A stretch of 64,000 nucleotides of DNA, from positions 1 to 64,000 of the forward strand of contig NZ_SMYZ01000047.1 in assembly GCF_004919685.1 (NCBI RefSeq), given 5' to 3'. Below the pieces are notes generated by a model, which was not told the origin of the DNA, ran no database searches, and saw only the letters and a program-made list of their open reading frames with translations. How positions within the stretch are numbered: the first letter of the stretch is position 1; each line of letters opens with the position of its first letter. Below are positions 1 to 8,749 of this stretch, piece by piece. Made by a program: the position numbers and the translations under genes. This DNA is from Mesorhizobium norvegicum. GTDB lineage: Bacteria > Pseudomonadota > Alphaproteobacteria > Rhizobiales > Rhizobiaceae.

Positions 1-2
1 AG

Positions 3-218
3 ATTCATCCCGCTCTAGACGATCAGATGAGGCCCCTGTTGCAGAACTTTGCTGCGAAAGCGGAAACCGTCGATCTCGAAAGGGCGATGTGCTTCGACCA
101 ATGCCGTTTGTTCGACGCCCACGGCAAGCTGATCTTTCTGGACGCCGCCCATTTGACCAAGGCCGGGGCAAGCTTCTTGGCGATCAATATGAGGAAAGCC
201 TATCCCGCACTGTTTTAG
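3..218 (+). CDS. C-terminal end of acyltransferase with SGNH domain (partial)
   Basis: The reading frame is open from the window edge to the TAG at 216-218, so this is the tail of a larger gene. The 71 visible residues include D-A-A-H-L-T-K-A-G followed by a hydrophobic stretch. That matches the Asp-x-x-His-Leu-Ser/Thr block carrying the catalytic Asp and His of the SGNH domain found at the C-terminus of OafA/YrhL-type membrane acyltransferases. Such proteins O-acetylate surface polysaccharides, which fits the adjoining O-antigen-like genes. The membrane domain is outside the window, so assignment rests on the motif only. Confidence 0.6.
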   Translation: MHPALDDQMRPLLQNFAAKAETVDLERAMCFDQCRLFDAHGKLIFLDAAHLTKAGASFLAINMRKAYPALF

Positions 219-421
219 GCCGTTTTCCACCGCTCCAGAATGACTCTACTCCTCGGCGGCCTGGAGTACTGCGGCGATCGACAGATACTCCGCCAGAATA
301 CCGCTGCGACCTTCATCACCCATCCGTGGCCCGCAACGGGCGTGTCAAGAAACCCCGCGGCGAGGAGAAGCTTTGTCGCGCCTCGCTGCAGGACTTCCGT
401 GAGGGATTAGTTGCGGTGCCT

Positions 422-1951
422 TCAATGATTGGCCATCCTTGCAAGGGCTAGCTGATTTGCGTAGCTGGGCGTCTCTCCGAGCCTTATCAGCGCAATGTCG
501 TCCTTGATTTCAACACTGCCGGGAGCCGGCCAAACCGGCATCGCCGAAAGACGGACAATTGTTTGGTCGACTTGATCCGGGGTCGGGCCGCTCAAATTGG
601 AATAGCCGAGCAATTTCATGTAGTAGGCGATTCGCCATGCGTTGCCCCCGTCCCATTCGAAGAAGGAGTAACCGACTGTCGAACCGGGAGGCTTCGGGTA
701 GTTGGTCGCAAATGGCTGTGCGCCAAACACGCTTAGAGCATAGCTGCGCTTTGCGTCAAAACCGGGCGCGGCCGACAGCCTGTCGAAAATAGCTCCCGCC
801 AGCAGGGTGTCGTGCTTGTCAACAAGATAACTGGACGCCTGACGATAGTTTTGAATGACCTGGATCTGGAAAAGTGCCACCGCCAGCAAGATGGCCGAGG
901 CTCCGCGGATTCTAGGGTTTCTGCTCGTCACTGCGACATAGGCAAACAGCCATACCGCAATCGGCGCCCCGACGAGGCTTCTGACAGGCATGCTGCCTGC
1001 AGCAAGGAAATGAAAGGCGAAGGGAACAAGCAACGAAACGAAGGCAACTGCCGTCAACAGTAATTTTGTGCGGGGCAATTCCTTCAGGAGTGCCCAGCCG
1101 CCCAAGAGCAGCAAGAGCGGGATTGCCCACAATGCAACGCCATATGTATGTTGGTTCAGGCCATAGATTCCACTTATCGCCTCAAGCACGCGCCCGATAA
1201 CAGTAACCGGATGTTGAAACAGAAAGTCCGGCTGGGAAAGCGAGTCGAAATATTCGTTCCTGCCGGGGACGAAGGATCTGAAAATGACGTTGCCAATGGC
1301 ATACAACAATAGGGCACCGGCGAGCAGAATACCGATCCGAACCAGGTCTTTCGGCAACGATTTGCTGCTGCCGGCCCGTGCTTGCAGAATCGAGATCGCA
1401 ATGCCCAAGACCAGAATTGCCGGCGCGAAACTCTGATAGATCGAGATTGCGAAGGCTCCGACTGCTACAGCGCCGAGAAAACGTGGGCTAAGGGGCGAAA
1501 CGTCCTCGTTGGCTATCAGCCAAAGCGCAAGGGCGGTCGCAAGCAGGCCGATCCCGATCGCGGCGATGTTCGAATAGAATTCGACGATAAAGAACCAGGT
1601 CGGGAAGCTGCAGAAAATCGCAAAACACGCATACTCGGCGATGGAGAACTCTTGTTTGTTGATGACATCCATGACGAGGAGGTAGGCGGCTACGCAACCG
1701 GCACCAAAGACGGCCGGAGCCAAGAAAGGCATGACAGGATGAGGAATAAGGAATCTCTCGATCAGATACGTGCCCCAGCGTCCTTGAATGACCCAGATCG
1801 TCGCGTCCGTTCTGAAGGCTGTCACCTCTTCATCGATTGACAGCGGAAAGGATGCCAGCTCGGAAAAATACATCGCGACGAAAATCGCAAAGAGATTGAT
1901 GGCGGGTCGTATTGTGCTTTGGCGCGTCAGCATGATCTGCGGAGTATCCAT
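422..1951 (-). CDS. GtrII-type polytopic glycosyltransferase
   Basis: A 509-residue membrane protein with about ten hydrophobic segments. The first loop has an acidic S-I-D-E-E motif followed by G-R-W-G-T-Y, the layout of the Glucos_trans_II (GtrII) family. GtrII proteins take a sugar from undecaprenyl phosphate in the periplasm and add it to O-antigen. The start overlaps the end of the GtrA-like gene by 25 bases; an internal ATG at 1933 would cut this to 7. With GtrA upstream and a GtrB-like GT2 two genes earlier it completes a three-component side-chain cassette. The transferred sugar is not visible in the sequence, but the interleaved amino-sugar genes suggest a 3-acetamido sugar rather than glucose (inference). 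Confidence 0.75.
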   Translation of the reverse strand: MDTPQIMLTRQSTIRPAINLFAIFVAMYFSELASFPLSIDEEVTAFRTDATIWVIQGRWGTYLIERFLIPHPVMPFLAPAVFGAGCVAAYLLVMDVINKQEFSIAEYACFAIFCSFPTWFFIVEFYSNIAAIGIGLLATALALWLIANEDVSPLSPRFLGAVAVGAFAISIYQSFAPAILVLGIAISILQARAGSSKSLPKDLVRIGILLAGALLLYAIGNVIFRSFVPGRNEYFDSLSQPDFLFQHPVTVIGRVLEAISGIYGLNQHTYGVALWAIPLLLLLGGWALLKELPRTKLLLTAVAFVSLLVPFAFHFLAAGSMPVRSLVGAPIAVWLFAYVAVTSRNPRIRGASAILLAVALFQIQVIQNYRQASSYLVDKHDTLLAGAIFDRLSAAPGFDAKRSYALSVFGAQPFATNYPKPPGSTVGYSFFEWDGGNAWRIAYYMKLLGYSNLSGPTPDQVDQTIVRLSAMPVWPAPGSVEIKDDIALIRLGETPSYANQLALARMANH

Positions 1952-2307
1952 CGAGAAATCACGAAGTTGAGGACGGTCGTGATGGCAAGGGTGACGAAGA
2001 AGGCCGCTGCAGTGTTTTGCAGCACGCTTTCGAGGGTTTTAAGGGTTGCCAGTCCGAGCACGAACACGATGGCAATCGAGACGCCGATCGCCAGTCGATC
2101 GGCGATGCCTGTGCGACCTCCGGGAAAGACTCGATCGGGATAGAACACCATCACGAACACGAGGCCAGCCAGCCAGGCGAGTGCGTAAGACAAGCCCGAA
2201 GGCAGCACGAAGAGACCGGCAAAATAGACAAGGCTGGTCAGGGCGGTATTCAGGCCGCCGGCGACAAGGAACCGGACAGCGTCCCCACCAATGCGATCAG
2301 CGGCCAT
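1927..2307 (-). CDS. gtrA: GtrA-like flippase
   Basis: About 126 residues with four hydrophobic helices and the GtrA-family opening V-R-F-L-V-A-G-G-L-N-T. GtrA proteins are thought to flip undecaprenyl-phosphate-linked sugar across the inner membrane for GtrII-type transferases. I chose the ATG at 2307 (M-A-A-D-R), which overlaps the end of the upstream fused gene by 11 bases. A longer frame to 2364 would run inside that gene and has no family match. Translation is probably coupled with both neighbours. Confidence 0.82.
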   Translation of the reverse strand: MAADRIGGDAVRFLVAGGLNTALTSLVYFAGLFVLPSGLSYALAWLAGLVFVMVFYPDRVFPGGRTGIADRLAIGVSIAIVFVLGLATLKTLESVLQNTAAAFFVTLAITTVLNFVISRWILRRSC

Positions 2308-3247
2308 CCTGCCTGACCATATCCAGGAAATCCGCATAGTCCCTGATGTAATCGCCGGCATCATAGTTGTGCGAAGCCATGACCAGCAATGCGGTATCGG
2401 GCTGGAATTTATATTGAATTCCCCAAATGCCGGGCGGCATGTAGAGGCCGATCGACGGCTCGGTCAACGAAACCTCTTTCCTGTCATGGCCGTCATCGAC
2501 GACGACTGAAAGGCGACCATGAGCTGCGATAAGGAATTGATGGCACTCGCGATGCGCATGCTCACCCCTGACCTTGTCGGAGGGAACGCCGTAAACCAGG
2601 AAGGACCGGGCCGGCTTGAAAGGCAGGTTTGAACCGAATTCCAGCGGTGCGAGTTCGCCCCGCAGGTCGCCAAAATGCGGCAGCCGCCAGAGTTCGCTGC
2701 CGCCGACCCCAAGCGACATTTTCTCGCCTACCGTGCCTGGGAAGGTCTGGGTAACCGCGGGCACGATCTGCGGACCTGTCTGGTAGCCGATAATGACGGC
2801 GGGATTTCCGACCACAACGGCGTTGGCAGGGACATTCTTGGTCACCACGGCGCCGGCGCCGACCATCGCCTGGCGGCCGACGACAATGCCCGGCAGGATT
2901 GTCGCGTTGGCGCCGATGGACGCGCCGTCTTCGATCGTCGTCAGCAGAAACGTCTCGGGATATTCCTTGGAGCGCGGGAAGCGATCGTTGGTGAAGGTCG
3001 CGTTTGGACCCACAAACACACGATTGCCCAGGCGCACCCCGTCCCACAGCTGGACGCCGCTCTTGATGGTCACGTCATCGCCGACGATCACGTCGTTCTC
3101 GATGAAGACGTGATCACAGATGTTGCAGTTCGAGCCGATCACAGCGCCAGGAAGGACGTGTGCGAAGGCCCAGATGCGTGTTCCGATACCGACATCGGTG
3201 CTTTCGCAAATACCACGCTCATGGACGAAAAAGGGCTTGTCGGTCAT
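2297..3247 (-). CDS. Bifunctional sugar N-acetyltransferase / 3,4-ketoisomerase (FdtD/WxcM type)
   Basis: 316 residues in two domains. Residues about 10-155 are a left-handed beta-helix acetyltransferase, with hexapeptide repeats such as I-G-S-N-C-N and V-G-A-G-A-V-V-T. Residues about 185-316 are a WxcM/FdtA-type cupin with the His-rich active-site segment G-E-H-A-H-R-E-C-H. In this family the cupin converts dTDP-4-keto-6-deoxyglucose to the 3-keto isomer, and the acetyltransferase acetylates the 3-amino sugar made by an FdtB aminotransferase. An FdtB-like gene lies one gene upstream, so dTDP-Fuc3NAc or dTDP-Qui3NAc is the likely product. No rmlA or rmlB is in the window; the dTDP-keto sugar must come from elsewhere. 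The start overlaps the GT2 stop by four bases. Confidence 0.82.
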   Translation of the reverse strand: MTDKPFFVHERGICESTDVGIGTRIWAFAHVLPGAVIGSNCNICDHVFIENDVIVGDDVTIKSGVQLWDGVRLGNRVFVGPNATFTNDRFPRSKEYPETFLLTTIEDGASIGANATILPGIVVGRQAMVGAGAVVTKNVPANAVVVGNPAVIIGYQTGPQIVPAVTQTFPGTVGEKMSLGVGGSELWRLPHFGDLRGELAPLEFGSNLPFKPARSFLVYGVPSDKVRGEHAHRECHQFLIAAHGRLSVVVDDGHDRKEVSLTEPSIGLYMPPGIWGIQYKFQPDTALLVMASHNYDAGDYIRDYADFLDMVRQDGR

Positions 3248-4182
3248 TTGGCGGTTCCGTCAATGACGCGGCTGATGATTCTGAGTGGGCGCGACTTAGT
3301 ATTTTCAACAGCCCGCCAGAGATAGCAACCAAGAATCCCCTGAACCAGAAGACTGGCCGAACCGAAGCCCGTTATCAGCAGCACCAGTGTCGTATAGCCA
3401 GCGGGGTCGATATTGCCAAGCAGCCGCGCAATCACGGTAACGACTGCAAATAGGAGGCTTAGCACACAGCCTGCAAAACCCACCCAGAGTGTGAGCATGA
3501 TCGGAAAGTCGGAGAACGAGAAAATGCTGTCCATCATGTATCGGAATCGCCGCGCCATGCCCCAGGCGCTTGTTCCGTGCTCTCGTTCGCGCCGCCGATA
3601 TGGCACGAATTCTCGCCTGAAGCCGACCCAGAATAGTTGCACGACAAGCGAGCTGTTCGGTTCCTCGATAGACAGGATCGCCTCCAGAGCCTGGCGATTG
3701 CAGGCGAAGATATCGACCCCGCCACTTGGCATGCTGGGCAGGACGAGCCTGCGGTAGGCCGCCCAGAAAGTCCTTGACAGAAATTTGGTCAAAGGTGGAT
3801 CGCTACGCCCGGTTCGCTGCCCAAACACCACGTCAGCCTCATCCTTTTCCAGCTTCGAAAAGAACTCGACGATCAGTTCTGGTGGCTCCTGCAGGTCGGC
3901 GGCCATGGCCGCGACCTGATCACCCGACGCATGTTCGAGCCCGGTTCGAATTGCGGTGAACGAGCCAAAGTTCCGGCTATGGAAAATGATCTTGTAATCG
4001 TAGCCCGAGCTTTTCAATTCCTTGACCAGCAGAGGACCGGATTCATCGGGCGATCCATCGACAACGAAGACGAACTCGATGTCGCCTTGATATCTGGAAT
4101 GGAAATCGGCGACCGCCTGCAGAAGAGAAGGGATGTTAGCTTGATTTCGATAGATCGGGAAAACGATCGAGCGGGTTGTCAC
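3244..4182 (-). CDS. GtrB-like family 2 glycosyltransferase (polyprenyl-phosphate type)
   Basis: About 312 residues. A GT-A domain opens with S-I-V-F-P-I-Y-R-N and carries F-V-V-D-G-S-P-D-E-S and D-L-Q-E-P-P, as in DPM1/GtrB enzymes. Two C-terminal hydrophobic helices anchor it in the membrane. I chose the GTG at 4182: GGGAGG stands five bases upstream and the GTG overlaps the preceding stop as GTGA. An ATG four codons earlier is the alternative; the long open extension above it is frame shadow of the aminotransferase gene. Expected role: charging undecaprenyl phosphate with the side-chain sugar on the cytoplasmic face, for the GtrA and GtrII proteins encoded downstream. Confidence 0.8.
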   Translation of the reverse strand: MTTRSIVFPIYRNQANIPSLLQAVADFHSRYQGDIEFVFVVDGSPDESGPLLVKELKSSGYDYKIIFHSRNFGSFTAIRTGLEHASGDQVAAMAADLQEPPELIVEFFSKLEKDEADVVFGQRTGRSDPPLTKFLSRTFWAAYRRLVLPSMPSGGVDIFACNRQALEAILSIEEPNSSLVVQLFWVGFRREFVPYRRREREHGTSAWGMARRFRYMMDSIFSFSDFPIMLTLWVGFAGCVLSLLFAVVTVIARLLGNIDPAGYTTLVLLITGFGSASLLVQGILGCYLWRAVENTKSRPLRIISRVIDGTAK

Positions 4183-5309
4183 ATTGCCTCCCATTCGCGG
4201 AGGGCGAGGCACACCTGCTCTATTTCGTCGCTCGTCATGTCCGGATAGCAGGGGACGGAACAAAGACGGCTGACGCTGGCCCTTGAAACGGCGAGATTTT
4301 CGCTTCCCTTCATCGGCAGATCCGCCCAGCCGACTTGGTCGCAATCCAGCACAGGATAGTGAATGTCGGTGTCGACGCCGCGCTCTTTCATGAACGCTCT
4401 GAACGCATCCCGGTCGTCGCAAAGCGCGACCGCGAGATGCGCGACAGCGCCAGCTCCTCCCTCCAGGAATTGCAATCGACGTCCGGTGACCAACTTATAC
4501 TGGCTTAGGATAGCACGTCGCTGTCCGTTGCGGCTATCCACATCGCCCAGCAGAACGTCCAGTATCGCGGCTTGAACTTCATCCATGCGAGAGTTGCGGC
4601 CGTTGGGCACGCCGACATGATATTTTGAACTCCAGCCATATTGCTGCAGCTGCCGCACATGCGTGGCGGCGGCCACGTCGGAGGTAAGAACGGCGCCGCC
4701 GTCCCCCATGGCCCCCAAATTCTTGGTTGGATAGAAGCTGAAAGTGGAGATATCGCCCAGCGAACCCGCAACATCGCTCCCGATCCTTGCCCCATGCGCC
4801 TGCGCGCAATCCTCCACAATTGGAATGTGCGAGAGGCCAGCCTCGGCAAGTCCGGCCCTGATGGCGCGGACATCGACGACGCCGCCATAGAGGTGGGTGA
4901 CGACGATCGCAGCAGTGTCTGCGCTGGCTGCTTTCATCACCGATTGAAGATCTACGAGCTGACTGGCCGGTTGGATATCGACATAGTGCGGAACGAGATC
5001 ATTGTGCCAGCAGGCGCAGCTGGCATAGCCGCCCGCATTGGCGGCGACGATGACCTCGCGCCCGCGCATACCGTTGCGCTTGGTCACTGCGGCCAATGCA
5101 AGTTCGAGCGCATCCGTCCCGTTGGCTACGAGGAGGCATTCCGAAACACCTATGAACCTGGAAAAATTTGCCGCAAATCTTTTGCCGACCGCGCCGTTGA
5201 GCCACCATCCCGAACGCAACGTGTTCGCTACCTCACGCTCTATTTCTCCTTGATAGCGCTGATACAGGCGCCTCAGATCGTTCATCGGAACGGAGTCTTG
5301 TTTCGTCAT
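4179..5309 (-). CDS. DegT/DnrJ/EryC1/StrS sugar aminotransferase (FdtB-like)
   Basis: 376 residues with the family's PLP lysine motif F-Y-P-T-K-N-L-G-A-M-G-D-G-G-A and the substrate loop N-G-T-D-A-L. These enzymes transaminate nucleotide-linked keto sugars. Because the next-but-one gene is an FdtD-type ketoisomerase/acetyltransferase, the likely reaction is 3-transamination of dTDP-3-keto-6-deoxyhexose. The gene sits 12 bases after wzt and overlaps the GT2 gene by four, so it belongs to one minus-strand operon from wzm to gtrII. ATG 5309 is used; an ATG seven codons in is the alternative. Confidence 0.82.
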   Translation of the reverse strand: MTKQDSVPMNDLRRLYQRYQGEIEREVANTLRSGWWLNGAVGKRFAANFSRFIGVSECLLVANGTDALELALAAVTKRNGMRGREVIVAANAGGYASCACWHNDLVPHYVDIQPASQLVDLQSVMKAASADTAAIVVTHLYGGVVDVRAIRAGLAEAGLSHIPIVEDCAQAHGARIGSDVAGSLGDISTFSFYPTKNLGAMGDGGAVLTSDVAAATHVRQLQQYGWSSKYHVGVPNGRNSRMDEVQAAILDVLLGDVDSRNGQRRAILSQYKLVTGRRLQFLEGGAGAVAHLAVALCDDRDAFRAFMKERGVDTDIHYPVLDCDQVGWADLPMKGSENLAVSRASVSRLCSVPCYPDMTSDEIEQVCLALREWEAM

Positions 5310-5321
5310 GCGTCAGTCTCG

Positions 5322-6083
5322 CTACCCGATACCCGAAAAAGGATTAGAGCTGGCTGGCTTTCCAGCGCGCGTTCTTGGCTCTGTCGTGAACGATTCGATA
5401 CGCCCGCTCCTGAGCGTCATTTTTTTCGTGCATACGCTTTGGATAAGGGCCTCGCTGTGGCTGGCGAGAACGATGATACCTGCCTTTTCCGCCAGTTCGT
5501 CCATGCGCCTCTTGGCCTTGTCCTGGAAAGAGGCGTCTCCGGCGCCGATCCACTCATCCATCAACAGGATTTCGGGATCGAGCGCTGTTGCCGCCGAAAA
5601 GGCCAGTCGCGCGGCCATGCCCTGGCTGTAGGCCTTGAACGGCAAATCGATGAAATCCCCAAGCTCGCTGAAGGCTATGATATCCTCCATTTTCTCTTCG
5701 ATCTCGGCTTCCGTCCATCCGCTGATCAATCCACGCAGCACGATGTTCCTGCGTCCGGTGGCCTCACGACGGAAGCCTATGTTGATGTTGAACAGGGCGT
5801 CGACTTTGCCTTCGATCGCGACGGTTCCCGCCGACGGCTCGTAGATCCCGTAGAGCACCTTGAGAAGGGTGGTCTTGCCGGCGCCGTTCGGGCCGACCAG
5901 GCCCAGGCGGTCGCCGGCCTTCAATTCGAAGCTGACGCCGTCGAGCGCCTGCACAAACTGCTTTCTGCCCGAGCCTTCGATTCTGCCGCCTGGCCCAGCC
6001 ACACGCCGGTCCGGCGCGGAAAGCGTCAGCTTTTCGTGCAGCTTGTAAACAAGGCTAACATTGTCCAGCTTGATGGAAACCAT
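5322..6083 (-). CDS. wzt: Polysaccharide ABC exporter ATPase
   Basis: 253 residues. Walker A G-P-N-G-A-G-K-T lies at residues 64-71, the signature is Y-S-Q-G-M (152-156) instead of L-S-G-G, and Walker B is I-L-L-M-D-E (172-177). The Y-S-x-G-M signature marks the Wzt/KpsT/TagH group that exports polysaccharides. It ends soon after the nucleotide-binding domain, so it lacks the C-terminal carbohydrate-binding domain of O8/O9a-type Wzt proteins. It is seven bases downstream of wzm. With that partner it would move undecaprenyl-diphosphate-linked glycan to the periplasm. Confidence 0.88.
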   Translation of the reverse strand: MVSIKLDNVSLVYKLHEKLTLSAPDRRVAGPGGRIEGSGRKQFVQALDGVSFELKAGDRLGLVGPNGAGKTTLLKVLYGIYEPSAGTVAIEGKVDALFNINIGFRREATGRRNIVLRGLISGWTEAEIEEKMEDIIAFSELGDFIDLPFKAYSQGMAARLAFSAATALDPEILLMDEWIGAGDASFQDKAKRRMDELAEKAGIIVLASHSEALIQSVCTKKMTLRSGRIESFTTEPRTRAGKPASSNPFSGIG

Positions 6084-6090
6084 TGAAAAC

Positions 6091-6882
6091 TCAGATGATG
6101 AAGATGACTTGCTTGCGATACCGACCGAGCAGCAGCAACGCCATCGCCCATGTGGCCAAAGATATGATGATGGTCACAGTGAAAGCATGAACTGGTAGTT
6201 CTCCATCCATGATGGGCAAGCGGACGATTTCCAGAAAATAAGTGAACGGATTCCAGTGATAGGCGTATTCTTGGACGCCGCCTTGCCCGTTGTACACCCA
6301 GAAAACGGGCGTGAAGAACATGCCGACTCGCAGCAAGTTGCCGACAATGAACTGGCTGTCGGGAAAGAAAGCCCCGAGAAACGCAAATACGGTAATCATT
6401 GCCGGCGTAACCAGCAGTATAAGAAGCAACCCCGCGCCTGACCACAGCCACGAGGATGTCACCGCAGGTCCACTCAGCAGCAGAATGACAACGCAACCTG
6501 CGATCGCATAGCCCGCCCTGATGGCGGATTGCAATGCCAGTCGCATCACATACACAAACAAAGGCAGCGTCGTACCTTCGATGAAGCTCTCTTCGCGCTG
6601 AAAGAGCGACACGCTCATGGACATGACTTCCATCAGGTAGAACCATACCAGAAGGCCGATCGCGACATAGGCGGCATATCCGGCGGCATCCTTGCCGGCA
6701 GGTTGGAACACGAAAACGAACGTGCCCACGAAGGCGACGTAGTTGACCAGCAGCCAAAGCGGGCCGAGCGTCGTGCGTCTATGCTGGTCGCCGATGTCCT
6801 CGTGCGCAAGCGCAATCCAGACCCGATGCAGCTTCATGGCTTTGCTGATATCGTCGACAGCGCCGTTTAGTGCCGCAATCAT
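6091..6882 (-). CDS. wzm: Polysaccharide ABC exporter permease
   Basis: 263 residues with six hydrophobic segments. The sequence H-R-R-T-T-L-G-P-L-W just before the first helix is characteristic of ABC-2 exporters of the Wzm/RfbA/TagG type. It pairs with the wzt gene seven bases downstream. It is the first gene of the minus-strand polysaccharide operon, and the 540 bases upstream carry its promoter region. Presence of Wzm/Wzt predicts an ABC-dependent rather than Wzy-dependent assembly route. Confidence 0.88.
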   Translation of the reverse strand: MIAALNGAVDDISKAMKLHRVWIALAHEDIGDQHRRTTLGPLWLLVNYVAFVGTFVFVFQPAGKDAAGYAAYVAIGLLVWFYLMEVMSMSVSLFQREESFIEGTTLPLFVYVMRLALQSAIRAGYAIAGCVVILLLSGPAVTSSWLWSGAGLLLILLVTPAMITVFAFLGAFFPDSQFIVGNLLRVGMFFTPVFWVYNGQGGVQEYAYHWNPFTYFLEIVRLPIMDGELPVHAFTVTIIISLATWAMALLLLGRYRKQVIFII

Positions 6883-7422
6883 TGTTGATTGTATCGCATC
6901 TGCTGTTTCTGGGGCTTCATGGGTTCTGGCTGCTATGATGAACCGCCAGATACCTCTTCATAGTCATTGGGGCGGTCATATGACACGACGCTGCGTCGTA
7001 GTGAAGTCTCCAGCGATTCGCAAAGCAGGAGGCTGGGCGCGATCGAGTGGAGATCTAGGCGTTACACTGAAAAAGTTGTCCTTGTGGGGAATTCATCGTG
7101 CCATTCTGGAACGATCGCTCATAACAAGCGCGCAGCCGCTTAACCACAGGTGTTTCCAAAAAATCTCTGGCGATGACCTCAACTCCGGGATATTCGATAC
7201 AGACAGCGGGGGCTGAGGATTGACATATCAAAAATGTGATCGGTGACGGATGATCGCTCTCGAGCCCGGTCAGTGCCTATGTCCTTGCGCCTGGAGCTCA
7301 GTACGATTTGATGACATCATATCCAGCAGCCGGTCCGGCCTTCGCCCGAAGATGCGGCGCGGAATTGTCATGATTGGGGATCGTCATGGCGGTGGCGGTA
7401 GGCTTGGACGAGCTTTGACCGC
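6883..7422. other. Intergenic region with a decayed gene start
   Basis: 540 bases between divergent wzm and the sulfotransferase gene. The left part (to about 7137) holds the wzm 5' region, with no feature I can name. From about 7138 to 7425 it aligns with the promoter and first codons of the 4,6-dehydratase gene near 9385-9665 (see the repeat entries). A TTGACA at 7220-7225 could be the -35 box of a promoter for the sulfotransferase gene. Confidence 0.6.
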
Positions 7423-7425
7423 ATG
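7138..7425 (+). pseudogene. Decayed copy of the 4,6-dehydratase gene 5' end (repeat copy A)
   Basis: This stretch matches about 9385-9665 with substitutions and small indels. Shared landmarks in order are a run of six A's followed by a CTGG, then CGATACAG with GCGGGGG, then GCCTGGAG about 20 bases before an ATG (7311 here, 9558 in the intact gene), then ATGCGGCGCG at the codons for M-R-R. The spacing from TAT-CGATAC to the ATG is 120 bases here and 123 there. After the ATG the frame here stops at codon 21 and is shifted. The match fades where the sulfotransferase begins at 7423. I aligned this by eye, so identity is not quantified. Confidence 0.6.
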
Positions 7426-8742
7426 ATCAGGCATCCATCATCAGAAAGTTTGTGCGACGCGGTGCCACCGGCAGCTGGCGAAGTGAAGCCGGCCGCGGTC
7501 CGGCGCACCTGCATCATAGTGCTCGGCATGCACCGCTCGGGCACCAGCGCCCTGGCCAGGGCGATCAGCCTGCTCGGTGCTGGACTACCGAAGAACATGC
7601 TCGGCGCCAATCCGACCAACGAAACAGGCCACTGGGAGCCCCTGCGGCTGATGGAACTTCATGACCGGATGCTCGCCGAGGCGGGCAGCCGATGGGATGA
7701 CTGGCGACCTTTCGAGCCGGCAGATCTCGGTGCGTCGCGCCTGCGCTTCTACGAGGCCGAGATCGGCCGGTTGATCGACGAGGAGTATGGCAGCGCCCCA
7801 CTTTTCGTTCTCAAAGATCCGCGCATCTCGCGGTTCGTGCCGCTGTACGCGGACATCCTGGAACGAATGCGCATCGATGTCCGCTATGTGCTGATCGAGC
7901 GCAACCCCTTGGCTGTGATCGCTTCGCTCGCCAAGCGGGACAGGTTCACCACGTGCTTCAGCGCGCTCCTTTGGTTGCGCCATGGACTGGAGGCGGAGCA
8001 TGCGACACGGGGGCGGCCACGCGTCTTCCTGTCCTATGAGGACATGCTCGATGACTGGCGCAATGGGATCGAGGCAATCACCAATGCTCTCAGCATCAAT
8101 TGGCCGCGCTCCGAAATGGAATGGCAGGCGACACTTTCCAATCATTTTTCGGAAAATCACCAGCACCATGTAGCCAGCGCATATCAGCTGGAAGCTGATC
8201 CGAACGTCAATGACTGGATCAAGCAGGCCTATCGCGCCGTGAGGGCGCTGGAAAAAGATCGGGCTGACGGCGCAGCCATGCTGCAACTTGATATGGTGCG
8301 CGGTTCTTTCGACAGCCTCGGCCCAGTTTTCGGAGATGCGTTCTTTTCCGAAATGTCGGCACGGGAAAGGGCTGCGGCCGAGCGATTCGAGCTGCAGCGG
8401 CACGCGGCGGACCAGCGAATGATGGAGTTGGAGGAGACCCGCATCGGAGCTGCCACGCGAGAAACTCAACTGACACAACAACTGAGAGATTTTCAGCTTC
8501 GGGACGTCGAGACGACAGCTCGCGAAGCTGATCTGATGGCTCAGGTCGACCATGAAGCACGACGCGCCAATGGCGCGGAAAAGCGAATTCAAGATCTGAT
8601 TGAAGAGTCTGAGCGCTTGAAGGTAGAGATTCACCAAATCAGAAGCAGCTCTTGGTGGAGGGTGACGTACCCGGCCAGGTATCTAGCGTCACTGCCGGGC
8701 GCTTTCGCCCGCTGGCGGAAGAGGCAGTCGACAAAGAAGTAG
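7423..8742 (+). CDS. Sulfotransferase-family protein with C-terminal coiled coil
   Basis: 439 residues. The 5'-phosphosulfate-binding loop V-L-G-M-H-R-S-G-T-S-A-L lies at about residues 33-44, and K-D-P-R-I-S-R at about 130 fits the 3'-phosphate-binding region of bacterial sulfotransferases. Residues about 320-415 are rich in Glu, Arg, Gln and Ala and predict a long coiled coil, followed by a basic tail. The substrate is unknown; a polysaccharide is likely from context. The donor PAPS could come from cysD-cysNC at 16-19 kb. The start lies just past the decayed dehydratase fragment, so expression may use that fragment's old promoter. Confidence 0.75.
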   Translation: MIRHPSSESLCDAVPPAAGEVKPAAVRRTCIIVLGMHRSGTSALARAISLLGAGLPKNMLGANPTNETGHWEPLRLMELHDRMLAEAGSRWDDWRPFEPADLGASRLRFYEAEIGRLIDEEYGSAPLFVLKDPRISRFVPLYADILERMRIDVRYVLIERNPLAVIASLAKRDRFTTCFSALLWLRHGLEAEHATRGRPRVFLSYEDMLDDWRNGIEAITNALSINWPRSEMEWQATLSNHFSENHQHHVASAYQLEADPNVNDWIKQAYRAVRALEKDRADGAAMLQLDMVRGSFDSLGPVFGDAFFSEMSARERAAAERFELQRHAADQRMMELEETRIGAATRETQLTQQLRDFQLRDVETTAREADLMAQVDHEARRANGAEKRIQDLIEESERLKVEIHQIRSSSWWRVTYPARYLASLPGAFARWRKRQSTKK

Positions 8743-8749
8743 CTTTGGC

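Noticed and set aside
4641..6086. 481-codon plus-strand frame opposite the aminotransferase and wzt
   Set aside because: Crosses two real minus-strand genes and matches no family.
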